Shown in pieces: positions 26,067-34,768 of a stretch of 64,000 nt of DNA. Within the stretch, counting starts at the first letter, position 1, and each line of letters starts with the position of its first letter. The notes under the pieces are model-generated. The model searched no databases and was not told the origin of the DNA. It was given only the letters and a program-made list of their open reading frames with translations. The translations under genes and the position numbers were made by a program. Origin of the DNA: Sphingobacterium sp. R2 (lineage in GTDB: Bacteria; Bacteroidota; Bacteroidia; Sphingobacteriales; Sphingobacteriaceae); NCBI RefSeq assembly GCF_040760075.1, contig NZ_CP142884.1, positions 310,001 to 374,000 on the forward strand, given 5' to 3'.

Positions 26067-27746
26067 ATGGAAAAACTCATCTTAAAGTTTATTCTTCTGT
26101 TTCCGGGGTTTTGGAAAAGCTTAGGCATTAATTTTGAACAGTTTAAGATCATCTTACAAACAAAAATCATTTTAGAGGACCGAAAACCTATTAGTTTTCG
26201 GAGAAGTAGAACGAATAAATCCTCCTCATCGTCTTCGATCTTACAATTTGTGGTGTATCTGATGATTGGCTTGGTATTCATGGCCATACTTTTATCGATT
26301 CCAGATAGATATTTAGCTGTTTCTATCATGCTGCTCACCTTTGTCAGTATGCTGAGTATAACATTGGTTACCGATTTTTCACCTATATTATTAGATACCC
26401 GAGACCAGTATATCATTATGCCGCGACCAGTTAATGACAGGACGCTATCGATTGCACGAATAACTTTTATTGCAATAAAGCTGTTTAACCAAATAATTGC
26501 CCTAACAGCACCAGTACTTGTTTATGTATTATTTGATTGGCATATTACTTCAGTCCTTGTTTTATGTTTACAGCTTATTTTCAGCACCTTAGTCGCTCTC
26601 ATCGGTGTCAACGGATTTTACCTGATCAGTATAAAATACCTGCCCATTCAAAAGTTTAAAGATGCTATTACTTATATACAGATAGGCCTCTCACTGGTTC
26701 TTTTCCTGTCCTATTATGTTGGCCCAAATCTGATTCAATCTATTGTACAATCTCATTTGACGATGGAACAGCTCCGATTTCTTTGGATATTTCCGAGTAC
26801 ATGGATTGCATCTTTTCAACCCTTGATCTTTGGAGACCAAAATTTACCGGTTATCATACTATCCATATTGGGGGCACTCACTCCCTTTGCAGGTATCTAT
26901 GGCTGTATCAAGTTATTCTCTCGTGGATTTAATTCAAAAATAGCTGCATTGGCAAGCGCAGACAGCTACCCCAATGAAAATTTGCCTTTGAAGCAGAATC
27001 ATGGATCTAAACAGCCTGTATATAAATGGATATCCGCGAAAGTATGTTCATCCGCAGTTGAAGAGGCAGGATTTGGCATTGTATGGCTGATAAGTGCTAA
27101 AACAAGAGAATTTAAACAACAGCTCTATCCTTCGTTGGCTTATTTGCCTATTTACTTTACTTTTTTATTTATACGTACTGGAGAAGAGCTCCCAATGGCG
27201 GACAAGATATTAAAAATTCGGGATTCGGGCCTGTATATTGTTATGTTCTATCTTTCATTACTCACCATGTTAACCGTTTTCCAGCTTATTACTCAAAGCA
27301 ACAAGTATAAAGCAGCTTGGATCTATTATACGACTCCCATCCACAGGCCGGGACAGTTGATGACCGGTGTTCTTAAGGCTTGTCTCATTAAGTATGTTTT
27401 ACCTTTTAACGTCCTGTTTTTATGTATCTGTATCCCCTTATTTGGTCTCAATTCAATTAATGATCTCCTATTATCTTCTGCAGTTGGCGGCATTGAAAGC
27501 ATTTTGATTATGCTTTTTATGGTCAAAAACTACCCGTTTTCAAAAGCGAACCAATCCAATTCTAAAGCAATAACCAATTTATTCATCTTAGGTCTTTTGG
27601 GGATATTGGGCTTCTTACATAAAACAATCTTCCATTTCGAAACGCTAATTTGGATCTTAGCCGGACTCGGATGGATCATATTCTTTTTGATGTTAAAGTA
27701 TTTAAAGAAAGAAGATTGGAAAAGCCTTGCTTATGACGACAATTGA
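26067..27746 (+). CDS. ABC transporter permease-like membrane protein
   Basis: A 559-residue membrane protein. It has a cytoplasmic N-terminus with a Ser-rich patch (near residues 50-57), then about ten or more hydrophobic segments, including 'FVVYLMIGLVFMAILLSI', 'ITSVLVLCLQLIFSTLVALIGVNGFYLI' and a C-terminal pair near 500-545. It is the partner of the preceding ABC ATPase, whose stop TAG precedes its ATG by one base. Its family membership is not clear to me; large ABC-2-like exporters of this shape occur in Bacteroidota. Because the ATPase gene is interrupted, transport activity in this strain is uncertain. The frame remains open upstream to 26016, but that part lies inside the ATPase gene. 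Confidence 0.8.
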   Translation: MEKLILKFILLFPGFWKSLGINFEQFKIILQTKIILEDRKPISFRRSRTNKSSSSSSILQFVVYLMIGLVFMAILLSIPDRYLAVSIMLLTFVSMLSITLVTDFSPILLDTRDQYIIMPRPVNDRTLSIARITFIAIKLFNQIIALTAPVLVYVLFDWHITSVLVLCLQLIFSTLVALIGVNGFYLISIKYLPIQKFKDAITYIQIGLSLVLFLSYYVGPNLIQSIVQSHLTMEQLRFLWIFPSTWIASFQPLIFGDQNLPVIILSILGALTPFAGIYGCIKLFSRGFNSKIAALASADSYPNENLPLKQNHGSKQPVYKWISAKVCSSAVEEAGFGIVWLISAKTREFKQQLYPSLAYLPIYFTFLFIRTGEELPMADKILKIRDSGLYIVMFYLSLLTMLTVFQLITQSNKYKAAWIYYTTPIHRPGQLMTGVLKACLIKYVLPFNVLFLCICIPLFGLNSINDLLLSSAVGGIESILIMLFMVKNYPFSKANQSNSKAITNLFILGLLGILGFLHKTIFHFETLIWILAGLGWIIFFLMLKYLKKEDWKSLAYDDN

Positions 27747-27993
27747 TAAAACTACAAATTGTCTACCATCAACGAATAACACTTGAACAGGCATTTTTGC
27801 TGAAAACGCTCAATCTCATTAGCCGAACATCTCAAGAGGCAAGCAGTATTCAGAGGGCGTGAAAAAAATAACTATTATCCATAAGGCAATAAAAAGGACT
27901 ATACTTTCCTCTAGGCACCAAAATAAGGTATTTTGTAATAGAATGAGATATTTTTAATAAAAAAGCATCAACCTAAGAGATTGATGCTTCTAG
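27747..27993. other. intergenic region before tRNA-Met 1
   Basis: About 250 bases without a convincing coding frame or RNA. Only the tRNA terminator hairpin near its right end is recognisable. Confidence 0.5.
27955..27989 (-). terminator. intrinsic terminator downstream of tRNA-Met 1
   Basis: Arms AAGCATCAA and TTGATGCTT (27963-27971, 27981-27989) with T-rich sequence beyond on the minus strand. Confidence 0.82.
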
Positions 27994-28067
27994 TAGCGGG
28001 GAGCAGAATCGAACTGCCGACCTTTGGGTTATGAATCCAACGCTCTAACCATCTGAGCTACCCCGCC
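27994..28067 (-). tRNA. tRNA-Met (anticodon CAT), copy 1
   Basis: A 74-base cloverleaf on the minus strand: acceptor GGCGGGG paired with CCCCGCT (a G-U first pair), D-arm 'GCTCAGATGGTTAGAGC', anticodon stem TTGGATT/AACCCAA-type loop with CAT, and T-arm ending GTTCGATTC. The 3' CCA is not encoded. The overall sequence resembles elongator tRNA-Met of Bacillus, including the G1-U72 pair; a lysidine-modified tRNA-Ile(CAT) is less likely but cannot be excluded by sequence alone. Confidence 0.93.
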
Positions 28068-28078
28068 GTTTCGGTATG

Positions 28079-28109
28079 CAAATATACCACTTCATGTGTC
28101 AATTCAAAA
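28079..28109 (-). promoter_or_regulatory. promoter of tRNA-Met copy 1
   Basis: Minus-strand TATATTTG (plus 28079-28086) is a perfect Bacteroidota -7 element, with TTTTG (plus 28105-28109) 18 bases upstream. It lies 12 bases before the tRNA 5' end. Confidence 0.75.
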
Positions 28110-28360
28110 GATTTTTTTATTTTTTTACCAATTATCTGGTATAAAAACCGTCTTTTAAGCGCAACAAACTCATTTTTAACCAAGTAAATTTATTGTCTAC
28201 AAAAAGTACATAACCTCTAAAACTTTGATCGTACCAAAAAGGTAATATTTATCAAAATAAGGAGTCAACTTTTCATAAAAAAACTTGCAATAACAAAATA
28301 AATATGTATTATTACAAATAATAAGTTTATGCAATAAAAAGCAACTTTGGAAGAGATTTG

Positions 28361-28434
28361 TAGCGGGGAGCAGAATCGAACTGCCGACCTTTGGGTTATG
28401 AATCCAACGCTCTAACCATCTGAGCTACCCCGCC
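28361..28434 (-). tRNA. tRNA-Met (anticodon CAT), copy 2
   Basis: Identical to copy 1 in all 74 bases, 293 bases upstream of it on the same strand. It has the same anticodon CAT, the same G1-U72 end and no encoded CCA. A nearly identical promoter lies just upstream. No terminator is seen directly downstream of this copy, so transcripts could run through to copy 1. Confidence 0.93.
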
Positions 28435-28446
28435 ATTTTGGGAATG

Positions 28447-28476
28447 CAAATATAGCTTATTTTTGATTTAAACAAA
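28447..28476 (-). promoter_or_regulatory. promoter of tRNA-Met copy 2
   Basis: Minus-strand TATATTTG (plus 28447-28454) and TTTG (plus 28473-28476) spaced 18 bases apart, the same design and spacing as for copy 1. It lies 12 bases before the tRNA. Confidence 0.75.
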
Positions 28477-28499
28477 CTAATATTAAAAAAAACATTTAT

Positions 28500-28877
28500 A
28501 TGGCAGATAAAATAAAATTCCAACTAGAATATATCATCAACTCTTCACCTAGAATTTTATTTCCGTATTTGCAAGAACCAAACGAATTGGCACAATGGTT
28601 TGCAGATGATGTAAACTATAAAGACACCGTTTATACTTTCATTTGGGATGATGAACCACACCGAGCAAAAATTGTAGCATCGAAAGAAAACAAATCTGTA
28701 CGCTTTAAATGGCTCGATGATGATCCCTATTATTTCGATCTGGAGATCGACCAAGATGAACTAACAAATGATGTTGCTCTCAAAATAACTGATTTCGCTA
28801 AAGAAGAAGATCTTGAAAACAGAAAATTAATTTGGAAAAATTCAATAGTCTATCTTCAGAGTGTTATAGGTGCATAA
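28500..28877 (+). CDS. START-like / SRPBCC domain protein
   Basis: A 125-residue soluble protein with a compact helix-grip (START-like) fold: 'FQLEYIINSSPRILFPYLQEPNELAQWFADDVNYKDTVYTFIWDDEPHRAKIV' followed by 'VRFKWLDDDPYYFDLEIDQDELTNDVALKITDFA'. Related proteins bind small hydrophobic ligands or assist Hsp90 (AHSA1 type). Here it is a single domain with no partner domain, and the ligand is unknown. It diverges from the tRNA-Met genes and is followed by the LptF/LptG-type gene. Confidence 0.8.
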   Translation: MADKIKFQLEYIINSSPRILFPYLQEPNELAQWFADDVNYKDTVYTFIWDDEPHRAKIVASKENKSVRFKWLDDDPYYFDLEIDQDELTNDVALKITDFAKEEDLENRKLIWKNSIVYLQSVIGA

Positions 28878-28885
28878 AAAAAGCC

Positions 28886-28893
28886 TATCTTTG
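28886..28893 (+). promoter_or_regulatory. candidate promoter -7 element of the LptF/G-type gene
   Basis: TATCTTTG fits TAnnTTTG. The transcript would start near 28900 and carry an 80-base leader with two hairpins. Confidence 0.55.
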
Positions 28894-28903
28894 CAATATA
28901 ATC

Positions 28904-28960
28904 CACCAAGGACTCCTAGGGGAGTTCTTTGGTGTAGAGATGCCTTAATGCAAAGGCATC
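28904..28960 (+). promoter_or_regulatory. double-hairpin 5' leader of the LptF/G-type gene
   Basis: Hairpin 1 has arms CACCAAGGACTCC (28904-28916) and GGAGTTCTTTGGTG (28921-28934), paired except for one bulge and one G-U, with a 4-base loop. Hairpin 2 has arms GATGCCTT and AAGGCATC (28938-28945, 28953-28960). Neither is followed by a T-run, so they are not intrinsic terminators. They fill most of the leader between the promoter element and the ATG at 28980. Their role is unknown. Confidence 0.55.
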
Positions 28961-28979
28961 GATTTGCTTAGCGTCACGG

Positions 28980-30464
28980 ATGAAAAAAGTTCATTTACTT
29001 ATTCTTCAAGCTTTCATAAAACCATTTATTGTCACATTTTTCATTGTGATGTTTGTGCTATTGATGCTTTTTCTATTCAAGTATATCGATGACTTGATTG
29101 GAAAAGGCTTCGAATGGTATACGATTATGGAGTTGATTGGCTATCAATGCGTTGTTCAAATTCAAATGGCAATGCCCTTATCCATGTTACTCTCCTCCAT
29201 TATGACATTTGGAAATCTGGGTGAAAGCTATGAATTGGTTGCTATTAAGGCTGCGGGCGTATCTTTGCGCAAAGCGATGACTCCGCTATTTGTACTCGTC
29301 GGAATTTTCGCAACAAGTTCTTTTCTTTTCTCCGACTACATTCTTCCTGTAGTGAATCTGAAAATGGGGACATTACTTACAGATGTACGTAATAAAAAGG
29401 CCGATTTCCTTATCAAACCCGGAATATTTAACAATACTATCCCAGGTTACTCCATCCGCGCCCGGGGAAAAAACAAAACGGGAACAATTCTCTACGACTT
29501 GATGATCTACGATCACCGCGGTGGCAATACGGCCAATAATGTACTTATGGCAAAAGAAGGCTATATCTACAATTCTCCCGACAACAATTATATGATTCTT
29601 AAACTTAAGGATGGTATACGTTACGAAGAGGCACGGACTAAAAACTCCAAAACTTACGATCCACGGCAGCAATTTACGCGATTTAAATTCAAAGAAACTG
29701 AGCAAAAGTTTGATATGGGAAGCTTTCAACAGGGTAAAACAGATGAAAACCTGTTCAAGAGCCACCACGCCATGTTAAATTTGAAACAATTGGATATGTA
29801 TATCGACTCGAACCATATTAAGTTAGATAGTATGGGAAGAGCAATTTCCCGGACATTAGATACGCGATATAATATTTACTCGAAATATTTTAGTGCCAAT
29901 CAACCTGGACAGCCCAAAGTTAAAGAAGCTAAAATCAAACCTTTTAAAAATCTGATTGCCGATCTTGTACCTCAAGAACAACGTTCACAGGTCACGATGA
30001 ATGCACTAAACCAGTTGAATTATCTGAAGGAAGATCTGAATGGCCGTACGCTTGAATTTAAAGATTACAAATCGAAAGATATCCGCTACCGCATTGAGTG
30101 GCATCGCAAGTTTACCCTTGCTGTTTCCTGTCTTTTATTGTTTGCGATCGGAGCGCCACTTGGTGCCATTATCAGAAAGGGAGGGCTTGGTCTTCCTGTA
30201 GTTATGGCCATTATATTCTTTCTAATTTATCATATTATTTCGACGGTAGCAGAAAAAACGGCTAAAGATGGCGCGATATCATCAGGTATGGGGATGTGGA
30301 TGGCAATCATTGTATTAACACCACTTGCTGCTTTTCTAACGTACAAATCGACAACAGATTCCGCTTTATTTGATATTGATCAATACAAGTTAAAAGTAGA
30401 AGCCGCGTGGAAATGGATAAAAGAAAAGTTTTCAAAAAAGAATAATTTAAAAGAATCACATTAG
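28980..30464 (+). CDS. LptF/LptG-family permease (lipopolysaccharide export)
   Basis: A 494-residue inner-membrane protein of the LptF/LptG (YjgP/YjgQ) family. Three hydrophobic segments lie in the N-terminal third ('FIVTFFIVMFVLLMLFLFKYIDDL', 'QIQMAMPLSMLLSSIMTFGNLGESYELVAIKAAGVSLRKAM', 'PLFVLVGIFATSSFLFSDY'), followed by a large periplasmic beta-rich domain (about 125-360) and three C-terminal segments ending near residue 470. LptF and LptG with LptB extract LPS from the inner membrane. Its partner and lptB are not in the window, and F versus G cannot be assigned. Confidence 0.88.
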   Translation: MKKVHLLILQAFIKPFIVTFFIVMFVLLMLFLFKYIDDLIGKGFEWYTIMELIGYQCVVQIQMAMPLSMLLSSIMTFGNLGESYELVAIKAAGVSLRKAMTPLFVLVGIFATSSFLFSDYILPVVNLKMGTLLTDVRNKKADFLIKPGIFNNTIPGYSIRARGKNKTGTILYDLMIYDHRGGNTANNVLMAKEGYIYNSPDNNYMILKLKDGIRYEEARTKNSKTYDPRQQFTRFKFKETEQKFDMGSFQQGKTDENLFKSHHAMLNLKQLDMYIDSNHIKLDSMGRAISRTLDTRYNIYSKYFSANQPGQPKVKEAKIKPFKNLIADLVPQEQRSQVTMNALNQLNYLKEDLNGRTLEFKDYKSKDIRYRIEWHRKFTLAVSCLLLFAIGAPLGAIIRKGGLGLPVVMAIIFFLIYHIISTVAEKTAKDGAISSGMGMWMAIIVLTPLAAFLTYKSTTDSALFDIDQYKLKVEAAWKWIKEKFSKKNNLKESH

Positions 30465-30504
30465 ATTGTGACAGGGCTATTATAAATAAATTTAGATTCT
30501 ACAC

Positions 30505-30512
30505 TAACTTTG
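30505..30512 (+). promoter_or_regulatory. candidate ribBA promoter -7 element
   Basis: TAACTTTG matches TAnnTTTG, 23 bases before the ribBA ATG. No clear -33 TTG; no FMN riboswitch is seen in the short leader. Confidence 0.45.
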
Positions 30513-30535
30513 TATCAATTACAATATATCAATAA

Positions 30536-31750
30536 ATGGATTTCAAATTAAACACGATCGAAGAAGCGATCGCTGATATACAAGCAGGAAAAGTAGTAAT
30601 CGTAGTGGATGACGAAGACCGCGAAAATGAAGGAGACTTTGTCACTGCTGCTCGCAATGCCACTCCTGAAATCATAAACTTTATGGCTACTCACGGGCGC
30701 GGATTGGTATGTGCTCCGATAACGAAAGAAAGGGCAGATGCATTACACCTTGATCTCATGGTAGGGCAAAATACAGCAGTATACGAAACTAACTTTACTG
30801 TTTCCATTGACCTGCAGGGATATGGTTGTACTACAGGAATTTCAGCGTCAGACCGTTCGAAAACAATTAAAGCAATGATTGATCCTAATATTCATTACGA
30901 AGAATTAGGTAGGCCAGGTCATATTTTTCCCTTAATAGCAAAAGATGGCGGCGTATTACGTCGTACTGGTCATACAGAGGCTTCAGTTGACCTGGCTCGA
31001 TTAGCAGGATTTGAACCTGCAGGTGTATTGGTTGAGATTTTAAAAGAAGACGGCGAAATGGCTAGGCTTCCCGAACTTCTGGAAGTTGCTAAAAAATTCG
31101 ATTTAAAGATCGTAAGTATTGAAGATCTGATCGAGTACCGCCTTAAACACGACTCGCTGATCAATGAAGAAGTCACCGTTAATATGCCAACACAATATGG
31201 TGATTTTAAAATGAAAGCTTTTACGCAGAAAGATACTGGCGAACAGCATTTAGCGCTTTACAAAGGAGACTGGAATGAAGACGAGCCTATTTTAGTACGT
31301 GTGCATAGTTCTTGTGTTACAGGAGATATTTTTGGGTCTTGCCGATGCGATTGTGGCCCGCAGCTGCATAAAGCCATGGAAATGATCCAGCAGGAAGGTA
31401 AAGGTGTCATTGTGTATATGAATCAGGAAGGACGAGGTATCGGACTGATCAATAAATTACACGCATACAAATTGCAAGAAAATGGATTGGACACAGTAGA
31501 TGCTAATGTACAGTTAGGATTTAAGGCCGATTTAAGAGACTATGGTGTAGGTGCACAGATCTTAAGAAATCTGGGGGTCACAAAAATGCGCCTTATGTCA
31601 AACAACCCTACGAAACGCGCGGGTTTGGTAGGTTATGGTCTTGAAGTTGTAGAAAATGTACCTATTGAAATAACGGCAAATCCATTTAACGAAGAATATC
31701 TAAAAACCAAACGGGATCGTATGGGGCATACGATCATGAAAAATTTATAA
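30536..31750 (+). CDS. ribBA: bifunctional RibBA (DHBP synthase / GTP cyclohydrolase II)
   Basis: A 404-residue fusion that supplies both precursors of riboflavin. Residues 1-200 are 3,4-dihydroxy-2-butanone-4-phosphate synthase, with '[20 protein letters not shown]' (acidic loop), '[13 protein letters not shown]' and '[29 protein letters not shown]'. From about 205 comes GTP cyclohydrolase II with zinc ligands Cys260, Cys271 and Cys273, spaced as in E. coli RibA, and '[21 protein letters not shown]'. All active-site motifs of both halves look intact. It is followed by its own terminator. Confidence 0.96.
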   Translation: MDFKLNTIEEAIADIQAGKVVIVVDDEDRENEGDFVTAARNATPEIINFMATHGRGLVCAPITKERADALHLDLMVGQNTAVYETNFTVSIDLQGYGCTTGISASDRSKTIKAMIDPNIHYEELGRPGHIFPLIAKDGGVLRRTGHTEASVDLARLAGFEPAGVLVEILKEDGEMARLPELLEVAKKFDLKIVSIEDLIEYRLKHDSLINEEVTVNMPTQYGDFKMKAFTQKDTGEQHLALYKGDWNEDEPILVRVHSSCVTGDIFGSCRCDCGPQLHKAMEMIQQEGKGVIVYMNQEGRGIGLINKLHAYKLQENGLDTVDANVQLGFKADLRDYGVGAQILRNLGVTKMRLMSNNPTKRAGLVGYGLEVVENVPIEITANPFNEEYLKTKRDRMGHTIMKNL

Positions 31751-31759
31751 GAACAATCT

Positions 31760-31796
31760 CGAAAAAGCGGTATCTCAAAAAGTACCGCTTTTTTCA
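31760..31796 (+). terminator. intrinsic terminator of ribBA
   Basis: Arms AAAAGCGGTA and TACCGCTTTT with a 10-base loop and a T-run. Confidence 0.9.
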
Positions 31797-31883
31797 CTCA
31801 TATACGCCCTTGTCATAGTAGCTCCTGCCTTTTTATGATCCTTTCATGGCAGTACTATCAATAAATAGCAGTAACTTCAACAT

Positions 31884-32279
31884 ATGGAACAACAAAGAAA
31901 ACATATCATCTTTTTTGATGGGGATTGCTTGATTTGTAATCGCTTTGTTCAAATGCTATTAAGAATAGATCGTAAAAAGAAATTCTTATTTAGTTCCCTT
32001 CAGTCTGAATTTAGTAGGACCACGCTTAAAAACATCCCTAAAGACATTGATTCAATCGTTTATTTATCTTCTGAAGGTAGTTTTATCAAAAGTGAAGCTA
32101 TTCTTAAAATCATTAAGCAATTGGGTTTCCCCTACACCATATGTTATTTACTGAAGATTTTACCCATTGGATGGAGAGATGCGCTTTATGACTATTTTGC
32201 TAAAAACCGTTATCAATGGTTTGGCAAAAATGAGTCTTGTAAGATACCTTCAAAAGCTGAAAGAGAAAGATTCATTTGA
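31884..32279 (+). CDS. DCC-family thiol-disulfide oxidoreductase-like protein
   Basis: A 131-residue DUF393 protein. The family motif D-x-x-C-x-x-C appears as 'FFDGDCLICNRFVQMLLRIDRKKKFLFSSLQSE' near the N-terminus. A later hydrophobic stretch, 'LGFPYTICYLLKILPIGWRDALYDYFAKNRYQWFG', is also typical of the family. A redox role is assumed from the motif; no substrate is known. The gene is single, between ribBA and the gabD-like gene. Confidence 0.85.
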   Translation: MEQQRKHIIFFDGDCLICNRFVQMLLRIDRKKKFLFSSLQSEFSRTTLKNIPKDIDSIVYLSSEGSFIKSEAILKIIKQLGFPYTICYLLKILPIGWRDALYDYFAKNRYQWFGKNESCKIPSKAERERFI

Positions 32280-32354
32280 ACGTGAAATAAATTATTGAAC
32301 AGAATTTCAGTTTGAGGTGTTTAAACTATACTTGTAACAATAAAATTTACATCG

Positions 32355-33788
32355 ATGAAAAATAAACTTTTAATTGAGAATGCTTATATCAATGGGAAAT
32401 TTATTACATCAAAACACACTTTTGACGTAATAAATCCTGCTACAGGAAAGATTATCGCTTCATTACCCGATTTGAAAGTGGCAGATTGCAGTAAGGCAAT
32501 AGATGCTGCTCACAAAGCTTGGAAAAGCTGGAAAAATACAACTGTAGTGGAACGTTCTGATATCATCCGTAAATGGTACAATCTAATTCAAGAGCATAAG
32601 GACGATCTTGCAGAAATCATGACGTTGGAAAGTGGGAAACCACTAAGCGAATCTAAAGTTGAAGTGGATTATGGCAGTTCTTTCGTAGCGTGGTTTTCAG
32701 AAGAAGCAAAAAGAACCTACGGTGAAACGATACCTTCCCAGAAGAAAGGTAGCAGGATGATGACAATTAAACAGGGTGTAGGTGTAGTCGCGGCAATTAC
32801 ACCCTGGAATTTCCCTATAGCGATGGTAACCCGTAAAGTGGCGCCTGCTTTGGCCGCTGGTTGCACAGTGGTACTCAAACCAGCTTCACAAACACCGTTT
32901 TCAGCGATCGCATTAGCGAAACTTGCTGAAGAGGCAGGCGTTCCCAAGGGGGTGATTAATGTCATTACAGGAAAGGATAGCTCCGGGATAGGAAGAGAAT
33001 TAGCGACGAACGATCTGGTGAGAAAGCTTTCTTTCACAGGATCTACGGAAGTAGGAAAAACGCTTATAGAACAATCAGCCTCGAACATCAAAAAAGTATC
33101 AATGGAGCTTGGCGGTAATGCCCCATTCCTAGTTTTTAACGATGCTGATATTGATGCTGCTGTAGAAGGTGCTCTCGCCGGTAAATTTAGAAATTCCGGG
33201 CAGACATGTGTATCGATTAATAGATTTCTTGTTCAAGAAGATGTTTACGATGAGTTTTCAATGAAACTTACCCAGTCCGTTAGTAAACTAAAGGTTGGCA
33301 ATGGACTTGATAAAGGTGTCCAGGTCGGCCCACTCATCAATGCAAAAGGCTTAGAAAAAGTACAACATCATGTACAGGATGCCATAAATCACGGTGCCGA
33401 ATTGGCTACTGGAGGTAATGTAATGAAAGGCCTATTTTTCCAGCCTACTGTGCTGACGAACATTCCAAAAGAAGCACTTATATTCAGAGAGGAGACCTTT
33501 GGCCCAGTCTGTGCCCTTTTTAGCTTTAAAACAGAAGAAGATGGCATAGCGATGGCCAACAATACTGAATTTGGTCTTGCCTCTTATTTCTATAGTACAA
33601 ATGTCAATCGCTGTTTCCGGGTAGCTGAGCAACTTGAAGCCGGTATGGTCGGTGTCAATACAGGTCTTATTTCAAATGCGGCAGCACCTTTTGGTGGGGT
33701 AAAACAATCGGGAGTCGGTCGTGAAGGATCAAGACATGGCTTAGATGAATATATGGAATTAAAATATATCTGTTTCGGCGGAGAATAA
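32355..33788 (+). CDS. gabD: NAD(P)-dependent succinate-semialdehyde dehydrogenase-type ALDH
   Basis: A 477-residue aldehyde dehydrogenase. The general base Glu251 is in 'MELGGNAPF' and the catalytic nucleophile Cys285 in 'NSGQTCVSINRFLVQ'. 'ITPWNFPIAMVTRKVAPALAAGCTVVLKPASQTPFSA' is the cofactor region, and the C-terminal 'PFGGVKQSGVGREGSRHGLDEYMELKYIC' fits the succinate-semialdehyde dehydrogenase branch. The GabD assignment within the ALDH superfamily is likely, not certain; no gabT is adjacent. It ends in a bidirectional terminator. Confidence 0.85.
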   Translation: MKNKLLIENAYINGKFITSKHTFDVINPATGKIIASLPDLKVADCSKAIDAAHKAWKSWKNTTVVERSDIIRKWYNLIQEHKDDLAEIMTLESGKPLSESKVEVDYGSSFVAWFSEEAKRTYGETIPSQKKGSRMMTIKQGVGVVAAITPWNFPIAMVTRKVAPALAAGCTVVLKPASQTPFSAIALAKLAEEAGVPKGVINVITGKDSSGIGRELATNDLVRKLSFTGSTEVGKTLIEQSASNIKKVSMELGGNAPFLVFNDADIDAAVEGALAGKFRNSGQTCVSINRFLVQEDVYDEFSMKLTQSVSKLKVGNGLDKGVQVGPLINAKGLEKVQHHVQDAINHGAELATGGNVMKGLFFQPTVLTNIPKEALIFREETFGPVCALFSFKTEEDGIAMANNTEFGLASYFYSTNVNRCFRVAEQLEAGMVGVNTGLISNAAAPFGGVKQSGVGREGSRHGLDEYMELKYICFGGE

Positions 33789-33820
33789 AAAAGGAGCAAA
33801 TTGCTCCTTTTTATTTTTTT
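33786..33820 (+). terminator. bidirectional terminator between gabD and DUF4476 gene
   Basis: Arms AAAAAGGAGC and GCTCCTTTTT around an AAATT loop. A-run and T-run flanks serve both convergent genes. Confidence 0.85.
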
Positions 33821-34704
33821 AGAAAATCCAAAAGCTTTTCACGGGTTGAACTAAATGATAAGGCCTCCCCTACTTGCTCATAATTCTGCTTATCCAAACA
33901 AGTTGGATAAGCATATTTAGCAAAGGTGAGCTTATTATCATCCCGTATAAACAATTCCATTAAATCGGCAATTTCGGAAACACGAAGTTGCATGTTTTGT
34001 AACTCCCGAGCAGCTAACGCGAGTTTATCCTGATCATTTTCTTTCTGATTCAATAGGTCATTCAATCGGTTAGAATCTGTTTTAAGGAATACTTCTTTAT
34101 CCGGTTGACCATTTCCTTCATCTTTAGCATTTCCATAAGGGCGATCTATCCCATTACGATAAATTTCGGATTCCTCCGGCTGCCTCTTTTGATCATTGCT
34201 CCAGTCATGATCATAGCCATTGCGATTATAGGCCGGCAATTCGCCACGACTTTCCGATTGTCTATATGGTTCATCATACTGTTCATCGTTATAGCTATCC
34301 TGATTATCATAACGTAAATCGTTACGATAATTACTATTGCCATAACGATCAATAGGTTGCATGGATTCTAAAATAATCCCCTTGTTTCCTCTTCTGTTAC
34401 TGACAGAAAATACAACGTCCATAAATTGCCCATTTCTATCGACAAGTTGTATTCCGGTGCCATTTAATGTGCGGCGCTGCCGATCGGCAAACACAATACG
34501 CAAATTATAACTCCTATTCTTCAAATGAGATATTTTGACATCGCTTGAAGCTCTATTATTATACAAAATGTCATTAATATAAAGGAAAAAGGGTACATCT
34601 GCAGAGTAGATATTTAATGTACCGCCCAAAGACCTGTACCGTTGCGCAAAACCTGCTACTGCTACAATCAGCAACAAGAGCATAATTAGAATTTTTCTAT
34701 ACAT
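33811..34704 (-). CDS. DUF4476 domain secreted protein
   Basis: A 297-residue secreted protein: signal peptide to about residue 20 ('LIVAVAGFAQ'), a beta-rich N-terminal domain ('GTLNIYSADVPFFLYINDILYNN'), a low-complexity Asn/Asp/Tyr/Arg-rich linker at about 115-205 ('RYGNSNYRNDLRYDNQ'), and a C-terminal DUF4476 domain ('LTFAKYAYPTCLDKQNYEQVGEALSFSSTREKLLDFL'). The function is unknown. The linker is compositionally biased and could vary between strains. Confidence 0.85.
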   Translation of the reverse strand: MYRKILIMLLLLIVAVAGFAQRYRSLGGTLNIYSADVPFFLYINDILYNNRASSDVKISHLKNRSYNLRIVFADRQRRTLNGTGIQLVDRNGQFMDVVFSVSNRRGNKGIILESMQPIDRYGNSNYRNDLRYDNQDSYNDEQYDEPYRQSESRGELPAYNRNGYDHDWSNDQKRQPEESEIYRNGIDRPYGNAKDEGNGQPDKEVFLKTDSNRLNDLLNQKENDQDKLALAARELQNMQLRVSEIADLMELFIRDDNKLTFAKYAYPTCLDKQNYEQVGEALSFSSTREKLLDFLKK

Positions 34705-34768
34705 AATCCTATGCTATTTATAATCCTTCGACTCTCAAGAATTACAAAGGATTAAGAAAGTGTAGCAT

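Noticed and set aside
27747..27993. Additional small RNA gene downstream of tRNA-Met 1.
   Set aside because: No promoter, stem or conserved core was visible; only the tRNA terminator is clear.
30465..30535. FMN riboswitch upstream of ribBA.
   Set aside because: The leader is only about 25 bases after the likely transcription start and lacks the conserved multi-stem structure.
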